The position numbers and the translations under genes were made by a program. A stretch of 64,000 bases of DNA, from NCBI RefSeq assembly GCF_041893525.1, contig NZ_CP169068.1; one strand, written 5' to 3'. Below, in pieces: positions 17,409 to 26,124 of this stretch. Numbering within the stretch: the first letter of the stretch is position 1; each line of letters opens with the position of its first letter. Below the pieces are notes generated by a model, which had not been told where the DNA came from, ran no database searches, and worked only from the letters and a program-made list of their open reading frames with translations. The DNA comes from Phaeobacter bryozoorum (lineage in GTDB: Bacteria > Pseudomonadota > Alphaproteobacteria > Rhodobacterales > Rhodobacteraceae).

Positions 17409-18311
17409 ATGGCGCAGGGTGAGTTCAGAATAGGCACGGCTGCGCTCTGGATGGTCGGGGCGATTGTCTCGTTTTCCTCGATGGCCATCGCTGGCCGCGA
17501 AGCCGGGTTGAGCCTCGACACCTTTGAGATCATGACCTATCGCAGCGCCGTCGGGCTGGTGATTGTTGTCATCTGTCTGACCGCCACCGGCAGCTGGGGC
17601 CAGGTGCGGCGCGATCGGCTGGGCCTGCATCTGATCCGCAATGCCGCCCATTTCACCGGACAGAACCTGTGGTTCCTTGCGGTAACGCTGATTCCGCTTG
17701 CACAGGTTTTTGCGCTGGAGTTCACCTCGCCGCTCTGGGTGCTGCTGCTGTCACCGTTGCTGCTGGGCGAGCGGCTGACGAAGCCCCGCGTATTGGCCGC
17801 CGCGCTAGGCTTTGTCGGCATTTTGATCGTGGCCCGCCCCAGCCCGGAGACGTTGAGCCTTGGCGTTTTTGCGGCAGCGGCCTCAGCCATCTTCTTTGCG
17901 CTAACCATCCTCTTCACCAAAAGGCTGACCCGGCACGAGCCCATCAGCTCCATCCTGCTCTGGCTCACGCTGCTGCAACTCGGCATGGGGCTGGTTATAT
18001 CGGGGTGGGACGGGCAGATCACTCTCCCAAATGCCGCAACGGCACTTTGGCTGCTGATTATCGGCTGCGCCGGGCTTGCGGCGCATTTCTGCATGACCAA
18101 GGCGCTCTCCATTGCCCCGGCCACCGTTGTGGTGCCGATTGATTTCGCCCGACTACCCACCATCGCCGTGGCCGGAATGTTGATTTACGGTGAAGCGCTT
18201 AACCTCTGGGTACTGATCGGGGCTGCGGTGATTTTCTGCGCAAACTACATCAATATTCTGGATGCCGCCGGACGTTTCCGCGCGCCCCGCCGACACGGTC
18301 ATTCTGCCTGA
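17409..18311 (+). CDS. DMT superfamily transporter (EamA-type)
   Basis: 300 residues with ten hydrophobic segments arranged as two EamA repeats (about residues 10-140 and 150-285), the usual drug/metabolite exporter layout. The first repeat shows ALEFTSPLWVLLLSPLLLGERL and the second ATVVVPIDFARLPTIAVAGMLIYGEAL, the typical pre-helix Glu motifs. The substrate cannot be told from sequence; relatives export amino acids or small metabolites. AAAGGGGCGG gives the ribosome-binding site. Confidence 0.85.
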   Translation: MAQGEFRIGTAALWMVGAIVSFSSMAIAGREAGLSLDTFEIMTYRSAVGLVIVVICLTATGSWGQVRRDRLGLHLIRNAAHFTGQNLWFLAVTLIPLAQVFALEFTSPLWVLLLSPLLLGERLTKPRVLAAALGFVGILIVARPSPETLSLGVFAAAASAIFFALTILFTKRLTRHEPISSILLWLTLLQLGMGLVISGWDGQITLPNAATALWLLIIGCAGLAAHFCMTKALSIAPATVVVPIDFARLPTIAVAGMLIYGEALNLWVLIGAAVIFCANYINILDAAGRFRAPRRHGHSA

Positions 18312-18343
18312 TTTTCTTGCCGTTGATTGCCTTTGCGTCAACA

Positions 18344-18372
18344 TTGACCGAAAAAAACCCCCTTGCTAGCTT
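18344..18372 (+). promoter_or_regulatory. Predicted sigma-70 promoter of the FadL-like porin gene
   Basis: TTGACC at 18344-18349, 17-base spacer, TAGCTT at 18367-18372. Transcription would start about 40 bases before the ATG. Confidence 0.6.
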
Positions 18373-18417
18373 TCCTCAATGTAAAACCAGGCGCCCAAGT
18401 CTGGACAGGGAGGAACA

Positions 18418-19575
18418 ATGAAACGCTATCTTGCAACGTCAGCAGCGCTGGCGCTGGCTTCCGGCGCAGCTATGGCAGGCGGTCTTGACCGCACCGGCCA
18501 GCCCGTTGGGATCATCTTTGAAAAAGGGAACTACGCAGAGCTCTCGTTCTCGCACACCAACCCGGATGTAACCGGCACGGACGTGCGGACGCTCAACCCT
18601 GCCGGAACCCCGAGCGGCAATGTCGCACTGAGCTTCAACCAGATTTCCGGTGGCATCAAATACGACCTGAACGACCGCGTATCGTTCTCGATGATTTTTG
18701 ACCAGCCGTGGGGGTCGGACGTCAGGTATCCGAGCGCAGATGCCAACCCGATCACACCCGGCTCTTTCCTGCTTGGCGGAACCACAGCGATTGCCGATTT
18801 AGAAGCAATCACCGGGATCGTTCGCTACAAGTTCAACGAGAATTTCAGCGTGCACGGTGGTATTCGTTACCAGCAGATCAAGGGCGACATCACCCTGAAA
18901 GGGCTTGCCTACAACAGCCCCTTGACACCCGGCAATGATCTCGACGGTTATAACGTCAGAGTAGCGCGTGATGGCGCGGTTGGCTGGCTGGTTGGTGGTG
19001 CCTATGAGCGTCCCGACATCGCCCTGCGCCTGGCTGTGACTTATCAATCTGAGATCGAGCATACCTTCGCCACCACCGAAAGTCTGCCGGATGTCCCGGG
19101 CACGACCTTCAACGGATCGACGACAACCAAGACTCCTCAGTCGCTTAACGTTGATTTCCAGACCGGTATTGCTAAGGACACGCTCCTGCTGGCCGGTATT
19201 CGCTGGGCCGAGCATAGTGTCGTCAAACTACGCCCCAGCACTGCCAATGTCGATCTGATCGACCTGTCTAACTCGGTGTCCTACACGCTGGGTGTCGCGC
19301 GCCGGTTCAACGAAAATCTAGTCGGCTCGATCAGCCTCGGCTATGAAGCCGAAGACAGCGACAATCTGGTGTCGCCGCTGGCCCCGACCAATGGCTACAA
19401 GAGCATCTCAGTCGGGCTGCAATACACCAAGGATCAGTTCAAGATCTCGGGCGGCGTGCGCTATACCGACCTTGGCGATGCCTTTGCTGAGACCGGAACG
19501 CCGGATGTCGCCCGCGCCTCCTTCAGCGGCAACAAGGCGGTCAGCGTTGGCGTGAAGTTCGGCTACTACTTCTGA
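18418..19575 (+). CDS. Outer membrane protein of the OmpP1/FadL/TodX family
   Basis: 385 residues: signal peptide of about 20 residues (MKRYLATSAALALASGAAMAG), then alternating polar/hydrophobic strands, and a C-terminal aromatic end GVKFGYYF that fits a beta-barrel insertion signal. Family members take up long-chain fatty acids or other hydrophobic compounds across the outer membrane. Strong ribosome-binding site GGGAGGAAC. A promoter and a perfect terminator frame it as a single-gene unit. Confidence 0.88.
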   Translation: MKRYLATSAALALASGAAMAGGLDRTGQPVGIIFEKGNYAELSFSHTNPDVTGTDVRTLNPAGTPSGNVALSFNQISGGIKYDLNDRVSFSMIFDQPWGSDVRYPSADANPITPGSFLLGGTTAIADLEAITGIVRYKFNENFSVHGGIRYQQIKGDITLKGLAYNSPLTPGNDLDGYNVRVARDGAVGWLVGGAYERPDIALRLAVTYQSEIEHTFATTESLPDVPGTTFNGSTTTKTPQSLNVDFQTGIAKDTLLLAGIRWAEHSVVKLRPSTANVDLIDLSNSVSYTLGVARRFNENLVGSISLGYEAEDSDNLVSPLAPTNGYKSISVGLQYTKDQFKISGGVRYTDLGDAFAETGTPDVARASFSGNKAVSVGVKFGYYF

Positions 19576-19640
19576 TCCTGGCGTAGACCTGCGTGCGCCA
19601 CAGGCAGCGCTGGAACAAAGACAGGTACAGGACCAGTTCT

Positions 19641-19668
19641 CCCCCGCATCCTATGGTGCGGGGGTTTT
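19641..19668 (+). terminator. Rho-independent terminator after the FadL-like gene
   Basis: Perfect 8-base stem CCCCCGCA / TGCGGGGG with loop TCCTATGG, then TTTT. Confidence 0.85.
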
Positions 19669-19775
19669 GCGTGGTCCATCGCCAGCCGCCGCGCCCAGGT
19701 CCTCCAGCGCTGCCGATTGACCCGCAGGCCCGGGGCGATTAGCAAGGCAAGGAACCAGAAGGGACCGGATTTCAC

Positions 19776-20639
19776 ATGCTCTATTCGTCTGCCGAAGATT
19801 GGCGCAATGCGGCGCATAAGCGGGTTTTGTTCTTTGGCATGTCCGGACTGGGCAAAACCTATATCAGCAATATTCTGCGCGGCGCGGGCAGCTGGTTCCA
19901 CTACTCGATCGATTATCGGATCGGCACCCGATACATGGGCGAATATATCGCCGACAACGCCAAGGCAGAGGCGATGAAAGTGCCGTTTCTACGCGATCTG
20001 CTGCTGTCGGATTCGATCTATATCGGCTCCAATATCAGCTTTGAAAACCTGACACCCGTTGCCTCCTATCTGGGCAAGCCCGGCAATCCGGCCAAGGGCG
20101 GGCTGGCAATGGCGGAATATACCCGCCGCCAGGACCAGTTTCGCACCGCGGAACTGAACGCGCTGCGCGATACCGGTTATTTCATCGACCGGGCCGAGCG
20201 GCTCTATGACTATCCGAATTTCATCTGCGACACCGGCGGCAGCATCTGCGAATGGGTCGATGCCAATGATCCAAGCGATCCGCTGCTGAGCGAGCTTGCT
20301 AAACACACGCTGATGGTCTGGATCAAGGGGGACGACGCCCATACCCAGGAGCTGATCCGCCGGTTTGATCGCGCCCCCAAGCCCATGGCCTATGAACCGG
20401 CTTTCCTCGCCCGCGTCTGGCAAGAGTATCTAAAGGAAAACCACCTATCTGAAAACGAGGTGGACCCTGACAGCTTCATCCGCTGGACCTATGCCCAGGC
20501 GCTGGCCCATCGCCAGCCCCGCTATGCCGCCATGGCTAAGAACTGGGGCGTGACGGTCACGGCGGATCAGATTTCGGGCATCCGCAACGAGGCCGATTTC
20601 ACAGATGTGATTGCGGGCGCTCTTGAGGCGCGCGGCTAG
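19776..20639 (+). CDS. P-loop ATPase/kinase-like protein of unknown function
   Basis: 287 residues. After MLYSSAEDWRNAAHKRVLFF comes a good Walker A (GMSGLGKTYIS, residues 21-31). The following text (NILRGAGSWFHYSIDYRIGTRYMGEYI) resembles the substrate part of small-molecule or protein kinases. Later parts carry FICDTGGSICEWVD and HTLMVWIKGDDAHTQELIRR, the second perhaps holding a strand/Arg motif of nucleotide kinases. No signal or membrane segment. I recognise it only as a conserved alphaproteobacterial ATPase. The gap to metA is 65 bases, so the two may be co-transcribed. Confidence 0.7.
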   Translation: MLYSSAEDWRNAAHKRVLFFGMSGLGKTYISNILRGAGSWFHYSIDYRIGTRYMGEYIADNAKAEAMKVPFLRDLLLSDSIYIGSNISFENLTPVASYLGKPGNPAKGGLAMAEYTRRQDQFRTAELNALRDTGYFIDRAERLYDYPNFICDTGGSICEWVDANDPSDPLLSELAKHTLMVWIKGDDAHTQELIRRFDRAPKPMAYEPAFLARVWQEYLKENHLSENEVDPDSFIRWTYAQALAHRQPRYAAMAKNWGVTVTADQISGIRNEADFTDVIAGALEARG

Positions 20640-20704
20640 GCCTTCTACATCACAGCGCCAAGACTCCGTCCAGAACGGGCGGAGCATAGACCAAAGGACA
20701 CGAC

Positions 20705-21622
20705 ATGCCGATCAAGATCCCTTCTGACCTGCCCGCCTATGACGTTCTCACGAACGAAGGCGTGATGGTCATGTCGCCGGATCAGGCGGCCCGTCAGGAT
20801 ATCCGTCCGCTGCGCATCGGCCTGCTCAACCTGATGCCGAAGAAGATCCAGACCGAGAACCAGTTTGCCCGGCTTATCGGCGCCACACCTTTGCAGATCG
20901 AGCTGTCCCTGATCCGCATGACCGAACATCAGACCCGCAACACCGCCGCAGAGCATATGGCGGAGTTCTACCGGCCGTTCCAGGAGATCAAGGACGAGCG
21001 TTTTGACGGTCTGATCATCACCGGCGCGCCGATCGAACATCTCGAGTTCGAGGATGTCACCTATTGGGATGAGCTGTGTGAGGTCTTTGACTGGACCCAG
21101 ACCAATGTGCATTCCACCTTTGGTGTCTGCTGGGGCGGCATGGCGATGATCAACTATTTCCATGGAGTGAAGAAACACCTCTTGGATCACAAGGTCTTTG
21201 GCTGTTTCCGGCATCAGAACCTTGATCCCGCATCCCCTTATCTGCGGGGGTTTTCCGATGACTGTGTCATTCCCGTGTCGCGCTGGACCGAAATCCGCCA
21301 ATCCGAAATTGATGCCCGACCCGGCCTGCGCAGCCTGCTGGGCAGCCCCGATGCCGGCCCCTGCCTCATCGAGGATCCCAGCCACCGTGCGCTCTATATC
21401 TTCAACCATTTCGAATACGACAGCGATACGCTGAAGCAGGAATATGATCGCGATATCGCCAGCGGCACGCCGATCAATATTCCGATGAACTACTACCCGG
21501 ACGACGATCCCAGCCGCAAACCGCAGAACCGCTGGCGCAGCCACGCGCATCTTCTTTATGGCAACTGGATCAATGACATCTACCAGTCCACCCCGTTTGA
21601 TATGGCGCAGATTGGGCGTTAA
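20705..21622 (+). CDS. metA: Homoserine O-acyltransferase MetA, predicted acetyl-CoA type
   Basis: First committed step of methionine synthesis, acylating homoserine. 305 residues and aligned to E. coli numbering without gaps at the active site: catalytic Cys142 (VCWGG), His235 and Glu237 (NHFEYD). Residue 111, which published work on MetA shows sets acyl-CoA choice (Gly for succinyl, Glu for acetyl), is Glu here (GAPIEHL). The enzyme is therefore expected to use acetyl-CoA despite the common name homoserine O-succinyltransferase. No SAM riboswitch is seen in the 65 bases upstream. Confidence 0.94.
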   Translation: MPIKIPSDLPAYDVLTNEGVMVMSPDQAARQDIRPLRIGLLNLMPKKIQTENQFARLIGATPLQIELSLIRMTEHQTRNTAAEHMAEFYRPFQEIKDERFDGLIITGAPIEHLEFEDVTYWDELCEVFDWTQTNVHSTFGVCWGGMAMINYFHGVKKHLLDHKVFGCFRHQNLDPASPYLRGFSDDCVIPVSRWTEIRQSEIDARPGLRSLLGSPDAGPCLIEDPSHRALYIFNHFEYDSDTLKQEYDRDIASGTPINIPMNYYPDDDPSRKPQNRWRSHAHLLYGNWINDIYQSTPFDMAQIGR

Positions 21623-22616
21623 GCGCGTGCTGACAGCCGGTCTGATTCTGGCGCTTGCGGCTGGCGGAACGCTGTGGCGGGCCAAGGCTCGCGAGGCGGA
21701 CGCCATCGCCGACTATCCGCCGCTCGGCAGCTTTGTCACGGTTGATGGCCAGCAGCTGCACCTGCTTGATCTGGGGCAGCCGACACCCCGGCCCGACGGG
21801 CTGCCTGCGGATGCGGCAGCGCCGGATCTGGTGTTGATCCACGGCGCCAGCGGGCACATCCGCGATATGACCTTCCGGCTGGCCCCGGCCCTCAGCAGCC
21901 GCTTCCGGGTGATCATCGTGGATCGCCCCGGGCTGGGCTATAGCGATTCCACCGGTGGCGCGCAGGCGTCCCTCAGCAAGCAGGCCGCCATCATTCGCCA
22001 AGCGGTTGCCGCTCTGGGTGCGGAGCATCCCATCGTGCTGGGCCAGAGCTATGGCGGCGGTGTCGCCCTCGCCTGGGCGCTGGATGCGCCCGACAGCCTC
22101 TCGGCGCTGGTCACGGTCGGCGCGGTCTCCCATCCTTGGCGGACGCCGCTCAGCACCTTTTACAAGGTCACTTCCTCGCCGCTGGGCCAACGGCTGGCGG
22201 TGCCGCTGCTGACCGCCTATGTGCCCGAAAGCACCATTCGCGACACCCTGACCGAGGTCTTTGCGCCGCAGGCCGTGCCAGCGGGGTATTTCGAACATTT
22301 CGGCCCGGGGCTGACCCTGCGCCGCTCCGCGCTGCGGGCCAATGCGCGGCAGCGCGCTGACCTTCTGGCCGAAATCAGAGCGATGGCCCCCCGCTACGGC
22401 GATCTCAGCCTGCCCATTGAGGCGGTTCATGGCAGCGCCGACACCACGGTGGGGCTGGATCTGCACGCGCGCCAGCTGGAGCGCGATGTCCCCTCGCTGA
22501 ACCTCACGGTGCTGGATGGCGTCGGCCATATGCCACATCAGGTGGCCACCGATGCAGTTGTGGCGGCAGTAGACCGGGCGGCGGCGCGGGCAGCTACGGC
22601 ACGGAATTTGCGTTAA
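21612..22616 (+). CDS. Alpha/beta hydrolase with N-terminal membrane anchor
   Basis: About 334 residues. A positively charged N-terminus (GVKR) and hydrophobic segment (VLTAGLILALAAGGTLW) form a signal anchor or signal peptide. The hydrolase fold shows LVLIHGASGHIRDM (oxyanion region), the nucleophile elbow GQSYGGG (Ser), a late Asp in GSADTTVG, and the catalytic His in GVGHMPHQ. The substrate is unknown. The start is uncertain: TTG at 21612 or GTG at 21627 both overlap or abut the metA end, and ribosome-binding sites are weak, so translation may be coupled to metA. Confidence 0.8.
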   Translation: MGVKRVLTAGLILALAAGGTLWRAKAREADAIADYPPLGSFVTVDGQQLHLLDLGQPTPRPDGLPADAAAPDLVLIHGASGHIRDMTFRLAPALSSRFRVIIVDRPGLGYSDSTGGAQASLSKQAAIIRQAVAALGAEHPIVLGQSYGGGVALAWALDAPDSLSALVTVGAVSHPWRTPLSTFYKVTSSPLGQRLAVPLLTAYVPESTIRDTLTEVFAPQAVPAGYFEHFGPGLTLRRSALRANARQRADLLAEIRAMAPRYGDLSLPIEAVHGSADTTVGLDLHARQLERDVPSLNLTVLDGVGHMPHQVATDAVVAAVDRAAARAATARNLR

Positions 22617-22676
22617 AACGATTCACATTTCGCCGCAAAGCCCCATATAAGGGACAGAAGACAGAAGGAATTTTCT

Positions 22677-23546
22677 ATGCCCCTGCCCTTTGACGGCGCA
22701 ATCAGCGCGTTCTACGAGACCAAGGCCCCAGAGGAAATCCGCGCCGCGATCAAAGCTTCGCAGAAGGATGACCTGCTGGATCCGGGCTTTCCCTATGACA
22801 CGCGGATGAGCCGCAAGCGCTATGAGAAAGAGATGGCGCGGCTTCAGATCGAACTGGTCAAGATGCAGTCCTGGGTGCGTGAGACCGGGGCACGTGTCGC
22901 CATTCTCTTTGAAGGGCGCGACGCCGCTGGCAAGGGCGGCACCATCAAACGGTTTCGCGAAAACCTGAACCCGCGCGGAGCGCGGATCGTGGCGCTGTCA
23001 AAACCCAGCGAGCGGGAACAGACCCAGTGGTATTTCCAGCGCTATATCACCCATCTGCCCGCCGCAGGTGAGATCGTCTTCTTTGATCGCAGCTGGTACA
23101 ATCGCGGCGTGGTCGAGCCGGTCTTCGGCTTTTGCACCGACGGTCAGCGCGAACGGTTCTTTGATCAGGTCAACGGCTTTGAGGAGGCGCTGGTCGAGGA
23201 CGGGATTCAGCTGTTCAAGATCTGGCTCAACGTCGGACGCGCCGAACAGCTGCGGCGGTTCCTCTCGCGCGAGACCGATCCGCTGAAGCAGTGGAAACTC
23301 AGCCCGATCGACGTCAAAGGGCTGAGCCTCTGGCAGGAATACTCCACCGCCATTACGGATACGCTGACACGTAGTCACACCGAGCACGCCCCCTGGACCA
23401 TCGTGCGCTCCGACGACAAGCGCCGGGCCCGGCTGGCCGCCATTCGCCGGGTGCTGCACGCCGTCGATTACACCAACAAGGACGCCAAAGCGCTTGGCGA
23501 TCTGGATGATTCCATCAGTGGCGGACCGGATCTCTGGGATGCCTAA
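22677..23546 (+). CDS. ppk2: Polyphosphate kinase 2
   Basis: PPK2 uses polyphosphate to phosphorylate ADP or GDP. 289 residues, single-domain (class I size). Walker A EGRDAAGKGGT at residues 79-89, lid segment with SEREQTQWYFQRYI, and Walker B FFDRSWYNRGVVEPVFGFC are all present. The C-terminal DVKGLSLWQEYS and TEHAPWTIVRSDDKRRAR match the family. Its last 8 bases overlap the following TetR gene, indicating an operon. Strand and order suggest the TetR protein may regulate this unit. Confidence 0.93.
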   Translation: MPLPFDGAISAFYETKAPEEIRAAIKASQKDDLLDPGFPYDTRMSRKRYEKEMARLQIELVKMQSWVRETGARVAILFEGRDAAGKGGTIKRFRENLNPRGARIVALSKPSEREQTQWYFQRYITHLPAAGEIVFFDRSWYNRGVVEPVFGFCTDGQRERFFDQVNGFEEALVEDGIQLFKIWLNVGRAEQLRRFLSRETDPLKQWKLSPIDVKGLSLWQEYSTAITDTLTRSHTEHAPWTIVRSDDKRRARLAAIRRVLHAVDYTNKDAKALGDLDDSISGGPDLWDA

Positions 23547-24156
23547 GCGGGGGTATCACCACGGCAACCTGCGCCAGGCGCTGGTCGAAGCCGCATTGAA
23601 GCTGATCGAGGCCAAGGGCCCCACCGGCTTTACCCTGTCGGAGGCGGCCAAACAGGCCGGCGTCACCCCGGCCGCGGTCTATCGTCACTTCAACGGGCGC
23701 GAGGATCTGATCGCCGAGGCAGGCCGTCAGGGCTATGTGATGTTTGCCGATCTGATGCAGCACGCCTATGACAAATATCAACCTTCGGCCCTGGCAGCGT
23801 TTGAAGCGACGGGCCGGGCCTATCTCGCCTTTGCGCGCAAACATCCAGGCCATTACATCGCGATGTTCGAAAGCGGGATCTCCGTCAACCGTACGCCTGA
23901 GCTGGCCGAGGCCGCCAACCGCGCCCGCGCCATTCTGGAACGCGCCGCCGCAGATCTGAGCAAACATATCCCGGCCGAAAAACGCCCGCCCGCCTCGATG
24001 TTCTCGGCGCATGTTCTGGCGATGAGCCATGGCGTGGTGGAGCTCTATGCCCGGAACTCTCCCGGTGCGGCCTCCCCCTTCCCGCCCGAGGATCTGCTGG
24101 AGAGCGGCATCGGCATCTACCTGCGCGGGCTGGGCCTGATCGAACCGGACAGCTAA
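23539..24156 (+). CDS. TetR/AcrR family transcriptional regulator
   Basis: 205 residues. The N-terminal helix-turn-helix is typical (ALVEAALKLIEAKGPTGFTLSEAAKQAGVTPAAVYRHFNGREDLIAE read in parts). The C-terminal ligand domain resembles the TetR_C WHG type (AFARKHPGHYIAMFESG). ATG at 23539 sits inside the ppk2 end; the family N-terminus (KRGYHHGNLRQAL) begins right after it. The ligand is unknown. A bidirectional terminator separates it from rpsI. Confidence 0.88.
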   Translation: MPKRGYHHGNLRQALVEAALKLIEAKGPTGFTLSEAAKQAGVTPAAVYRHFNGREDLIAEAGRQGYVMFADLMQHAYDKYQPSALAAFEATGRAYLAFARKHPGHYIAMFESGISVNRTPELAEAANRARAILERAAADLSKHIPAEKRPPASMFSAHVLAMSHGVVELYARNSPGAASPFPPEDLLESGIGIYLRGLGLIEPDS

Positions 24157-24205
24157 GACTGACCGCCGCGCAGGCTCAGGCAGCATTCGGACAATCCACA
24201 CAAAG

Positions 24206-24236
24206 AAAAGGCCGCAGATTGCTCTGCGGCCTTTTC
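24206..24236. terminator. Bidirectional terminator between the TetR gene and rpsI
   Basis: Perfect stem AAAAGGCCGCAGA / TCTGCGGCCTTTT with loop TTGC; T-tracts on both strands. Confidence 0.92.
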
Positions 24237-24257
24237 CAAATCCATGTGATCCAGCGA

Positions 24258-24743
24258 TTAACGCTTGGAGAACTGGAACGAACGACGCGCTTTGCGGCGG
24301 CCGAATTTCTTACGCTCGACAACACGGCTGTCGCGGGTCAGGAAGCCTGCGGCTTTCAACGCGCCACGCAGCGACGGATTGTACAGCTGCAGTGCTTTGG
24401 AGATGCCGTGCTTGACCGCGCCGGCCTGACCGGAGAGGCCACCGCCCTTGACGGTTGCGTAGACGTCGAATTCGCCTTCGACACCGGCAACCTGGAACGG
24501 CTGGCGCAGGATCATCTGCAGCACGGGGCGTGCAAAATATGCGTTCAGCTCTTTACCGTTGACGGAGACCTTGCCGGAACCCGGCTTGATCCAGACGCGG
24601 GCAACCGCGTCTTTCCGCTTACCGGTGGCATAGGCACGGCCCAGCTCGTCGCGAACGGGTTCGCGCACGATGGTTTCTTCGGCTACGGTTTCTACGCCTG
24701 CAACGGCGCCGAGCTCTTCGAGAGTGTTGATCTGATCAGCCAT
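24258..24743 (-). CDS. rpsI: 30S ribosomal protein S9
   Basis: 161 residues. The conserved S9 core begins at YATGKRKDAVARVWI and ends with the C-terminal KKFGRRKARRSFQFSKR tail that reaches the P-site tRNA. An N-terminal extension of about 37 acidic residues is typical of alphaproteobacteria. It follows rplM by 5 bases in the universal rplM-rpsI operon. Confidence 0.97.
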   Translation of the reverse strand: MADQINTLEELGAVAGVETVAEETIVREPVRDELGRAYATGKRKDAVARVWIKPGSGKVSVNGKELNAYFARPVLQMILRQPFQVAGVEGEFDVYATVKGGGLSGQAGAVKHGISKALQLYNPSLRGALKAAGFLTRDSRVVERKKFGRRKARRSFQFSKR

Positions 24744-24748
24744 CGGTC

Positions 24749-25207
24749 TCAGCTCCGGGTGTTTTTCTTGTTCATGGATTTGACATCCAGAACCTCGGGG
24801 GACTGGGCTTCATGCGGGTGCTCGGCACTTGCATAGATGCGCAGGTTGGTCATCTGCTGACGCGACAGACGGTTGCCGGGCAGCATCCGCTTGACGGCCT
24901 GATAGACAACGCGCTCGGGGTGGGCACCGTCCAGGATTTCCTGTTTGGTGCGGGATTTGATACCACCGGGGTGGCCGGTGTGCCAGTAGAAGTGCTCTTC
25001 GCGCTTCTTGCCGGTCATCTGGATCTTGTCAGCGTTGATCACGATGACATTGTCGCCCATATCCATGTGAGGAGTGAAGGACGGCTTGTGCTTACCACGC
25101 AGGCGCATGGCGACGATCGAGGCAAGACGGCCCAGCACCACGCCTTCGGCGTCGATGATGATCCACTTCTTCTCGATGTCTGCCGGTGTAGCAGAGAAGG
25201 TTTTCAT
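24749..25207 (-). CDS. rplM: 50S ribosomal protein L13
   Basis: 152 residues with the family signature WIIIDAEGVVLGRLAS, RGKHKPSFTPHMDMGD and the C-terminal RMLPGNRLSRQQMTNLRIY. First gene of the rplM-rpsI operon; a sigma-70 promoter is seen about 65 bases upstream. Confidence 0.97.
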   Translation of the reverse strand: MKTFSATPADIEKKWIIIDAEGVVLGRLASIVAMRLRGKHKPSFTPHMDMGDNVIVINADKIQMTGKKREEHFYWHTGHPGGIKSRTKQEILDGAHPERVVYQAVKRMLPGNRLSRQQMTNLRIYASAEHPHEAQSPEVLDVKSMNKKNTRS

Positions 25208-25272
25208 AGCAGGTCAATCCTGTTTGACGTGAAGGGCACCCCCAAAACGGCGCGCCCGAATTCGATGGACGG

Positions 25273-25301
25273 GGTTTACGGCAGGCCTGCGCATAGGTCA
25301 A
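25273..25301 (-). promoter_or_regulatory. Predicted sigma-70 promoter of rplM-rpsI
   Basis: On the minus strand TTGACC (25301-25296), 17-base spacer, TAAACC (25278-25273). The leader to rplM would be about 60 bases. Confidence 0.65.
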
Positions 25302-25349
25302 CACCCTGAAATCAGATTAAAATGTTTAAAAACAGCATCTTACAAAATA

Positions 25350-25363
25350 GGTATTATAATACC
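25350..25363. promoter_or_regulatory. Perfect 14-base palindrome, possible operator
   Basis: GGTATTATAATACC between rplM and the lipoprotein gene, inside an AT-rich stretch. It contains TATAAT on both strands, so it could be a -10 region, an operator, or both. No known consensus was matched. Confidence 0.35.
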
Positions 25364-25503
25364 CCATATTTGAACACCCTCGGATACGCTCCTGCCCCGA
25401 TCCAGACCGCATCTGTCGTCGCGGAACAGGTCGGGGCGCCTTTTCAGCCGGTGTTTCACACGCTAAAGCTGCACCGGAAAGACAAATTATAGGATCCTAC
25501 TAC

Positions 25504-26028
25504 ATGTTTCGAAAACTTGCTCTGGTTGGCGCCCTGCCGCTGGCCCTTGGTGCCTGCATGCAAAACGCCGAAGTCACCGCTCCCCCGGTGACGGTCGCGC
25601 TCAAGAATCAAGGCTCAACAGCGCCGCGCGTTCAGGGCTACAAAGAGCTGACCTTCCGCACGCATGTCGTGCTGGACAAGGAAAAGATGAAGGCGACAGG
25701 CGGTCAGCCCAGCAGCGCCAACATGCGCGAAGTTGTAGGCGCCCGGTGCACCGTCGAAAGCGCCGAATTCAAGGCGACATTCATCACCCCGGCTCTCGTC
25801 AATGTTCCGGTGCTCAAACGCCGTCCGACCCCGGCCTATGTGCAATGCGACGCGGGCCAACAGTCCGGCCAGACCACGCTTAAACCTGAGCTGAACGGCA
25901 CAGTGGTTGGCGGGGCCTCGGCAGCAGGTCTTCTGGCCGCTGCCATCACCGCTGGCATCGCTGCTGGTCGCGACAACTGGTCTTTTATCGGGAACCACAC
26001 CTCGGGCGTGTCGATCCTGGTCGAATAA
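25504..26028 (+). CDS. Putative lipoprotein of unknown function
   Basis: 174 residues. Signal peptide with lipobox LALGAC (Cys at residue 18), so it is predicted to be lipid-anchored in the envelope. The mature part has two further Cys-containing segments (GARCTVESAEF and AYVQCDAGQQSG), which may form a disulfide, and a Gly/Ala-rich hydrophobic stretch near residues 140-158 (ASAAGLLAAAITAGIAAG). I do not recognise the family. Upstream lie a GCCCCGA/TCGGGGC inverted repeat and an AT-rich palindrome. Confidence 0.72.
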   Translation: MFRKLALVGALPLALGACMQNAEVTAPPVTVALKNQGSTAPRVQGYKELTFRTHVVLDKEKMKATGGQPSSANMREVVGARCTVESAEFKATFITPALVNVPVLKRRPTPAYVQCDAGQQSGQTTLKPELNGTVVGGASAAGLLAAAITAGIAAGRDNWSFIGNHTSGVSILVE

Positions 26029-26124
26029 GCACCCCGGTCGATCACCGCTTACATATAAGGGGGGCCTGAGTGTTCAGGTCCCCTTTTCCTTTGCCAAACA
26101 GCCCGCCCCGAGCCGGGCAACGGT

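Noticed and set aside
20640..20704. SAM riboswitch before metA
   Set aside because: Only 65 bases and none of the conserved SAM-II or SAM/SAH elements are present.
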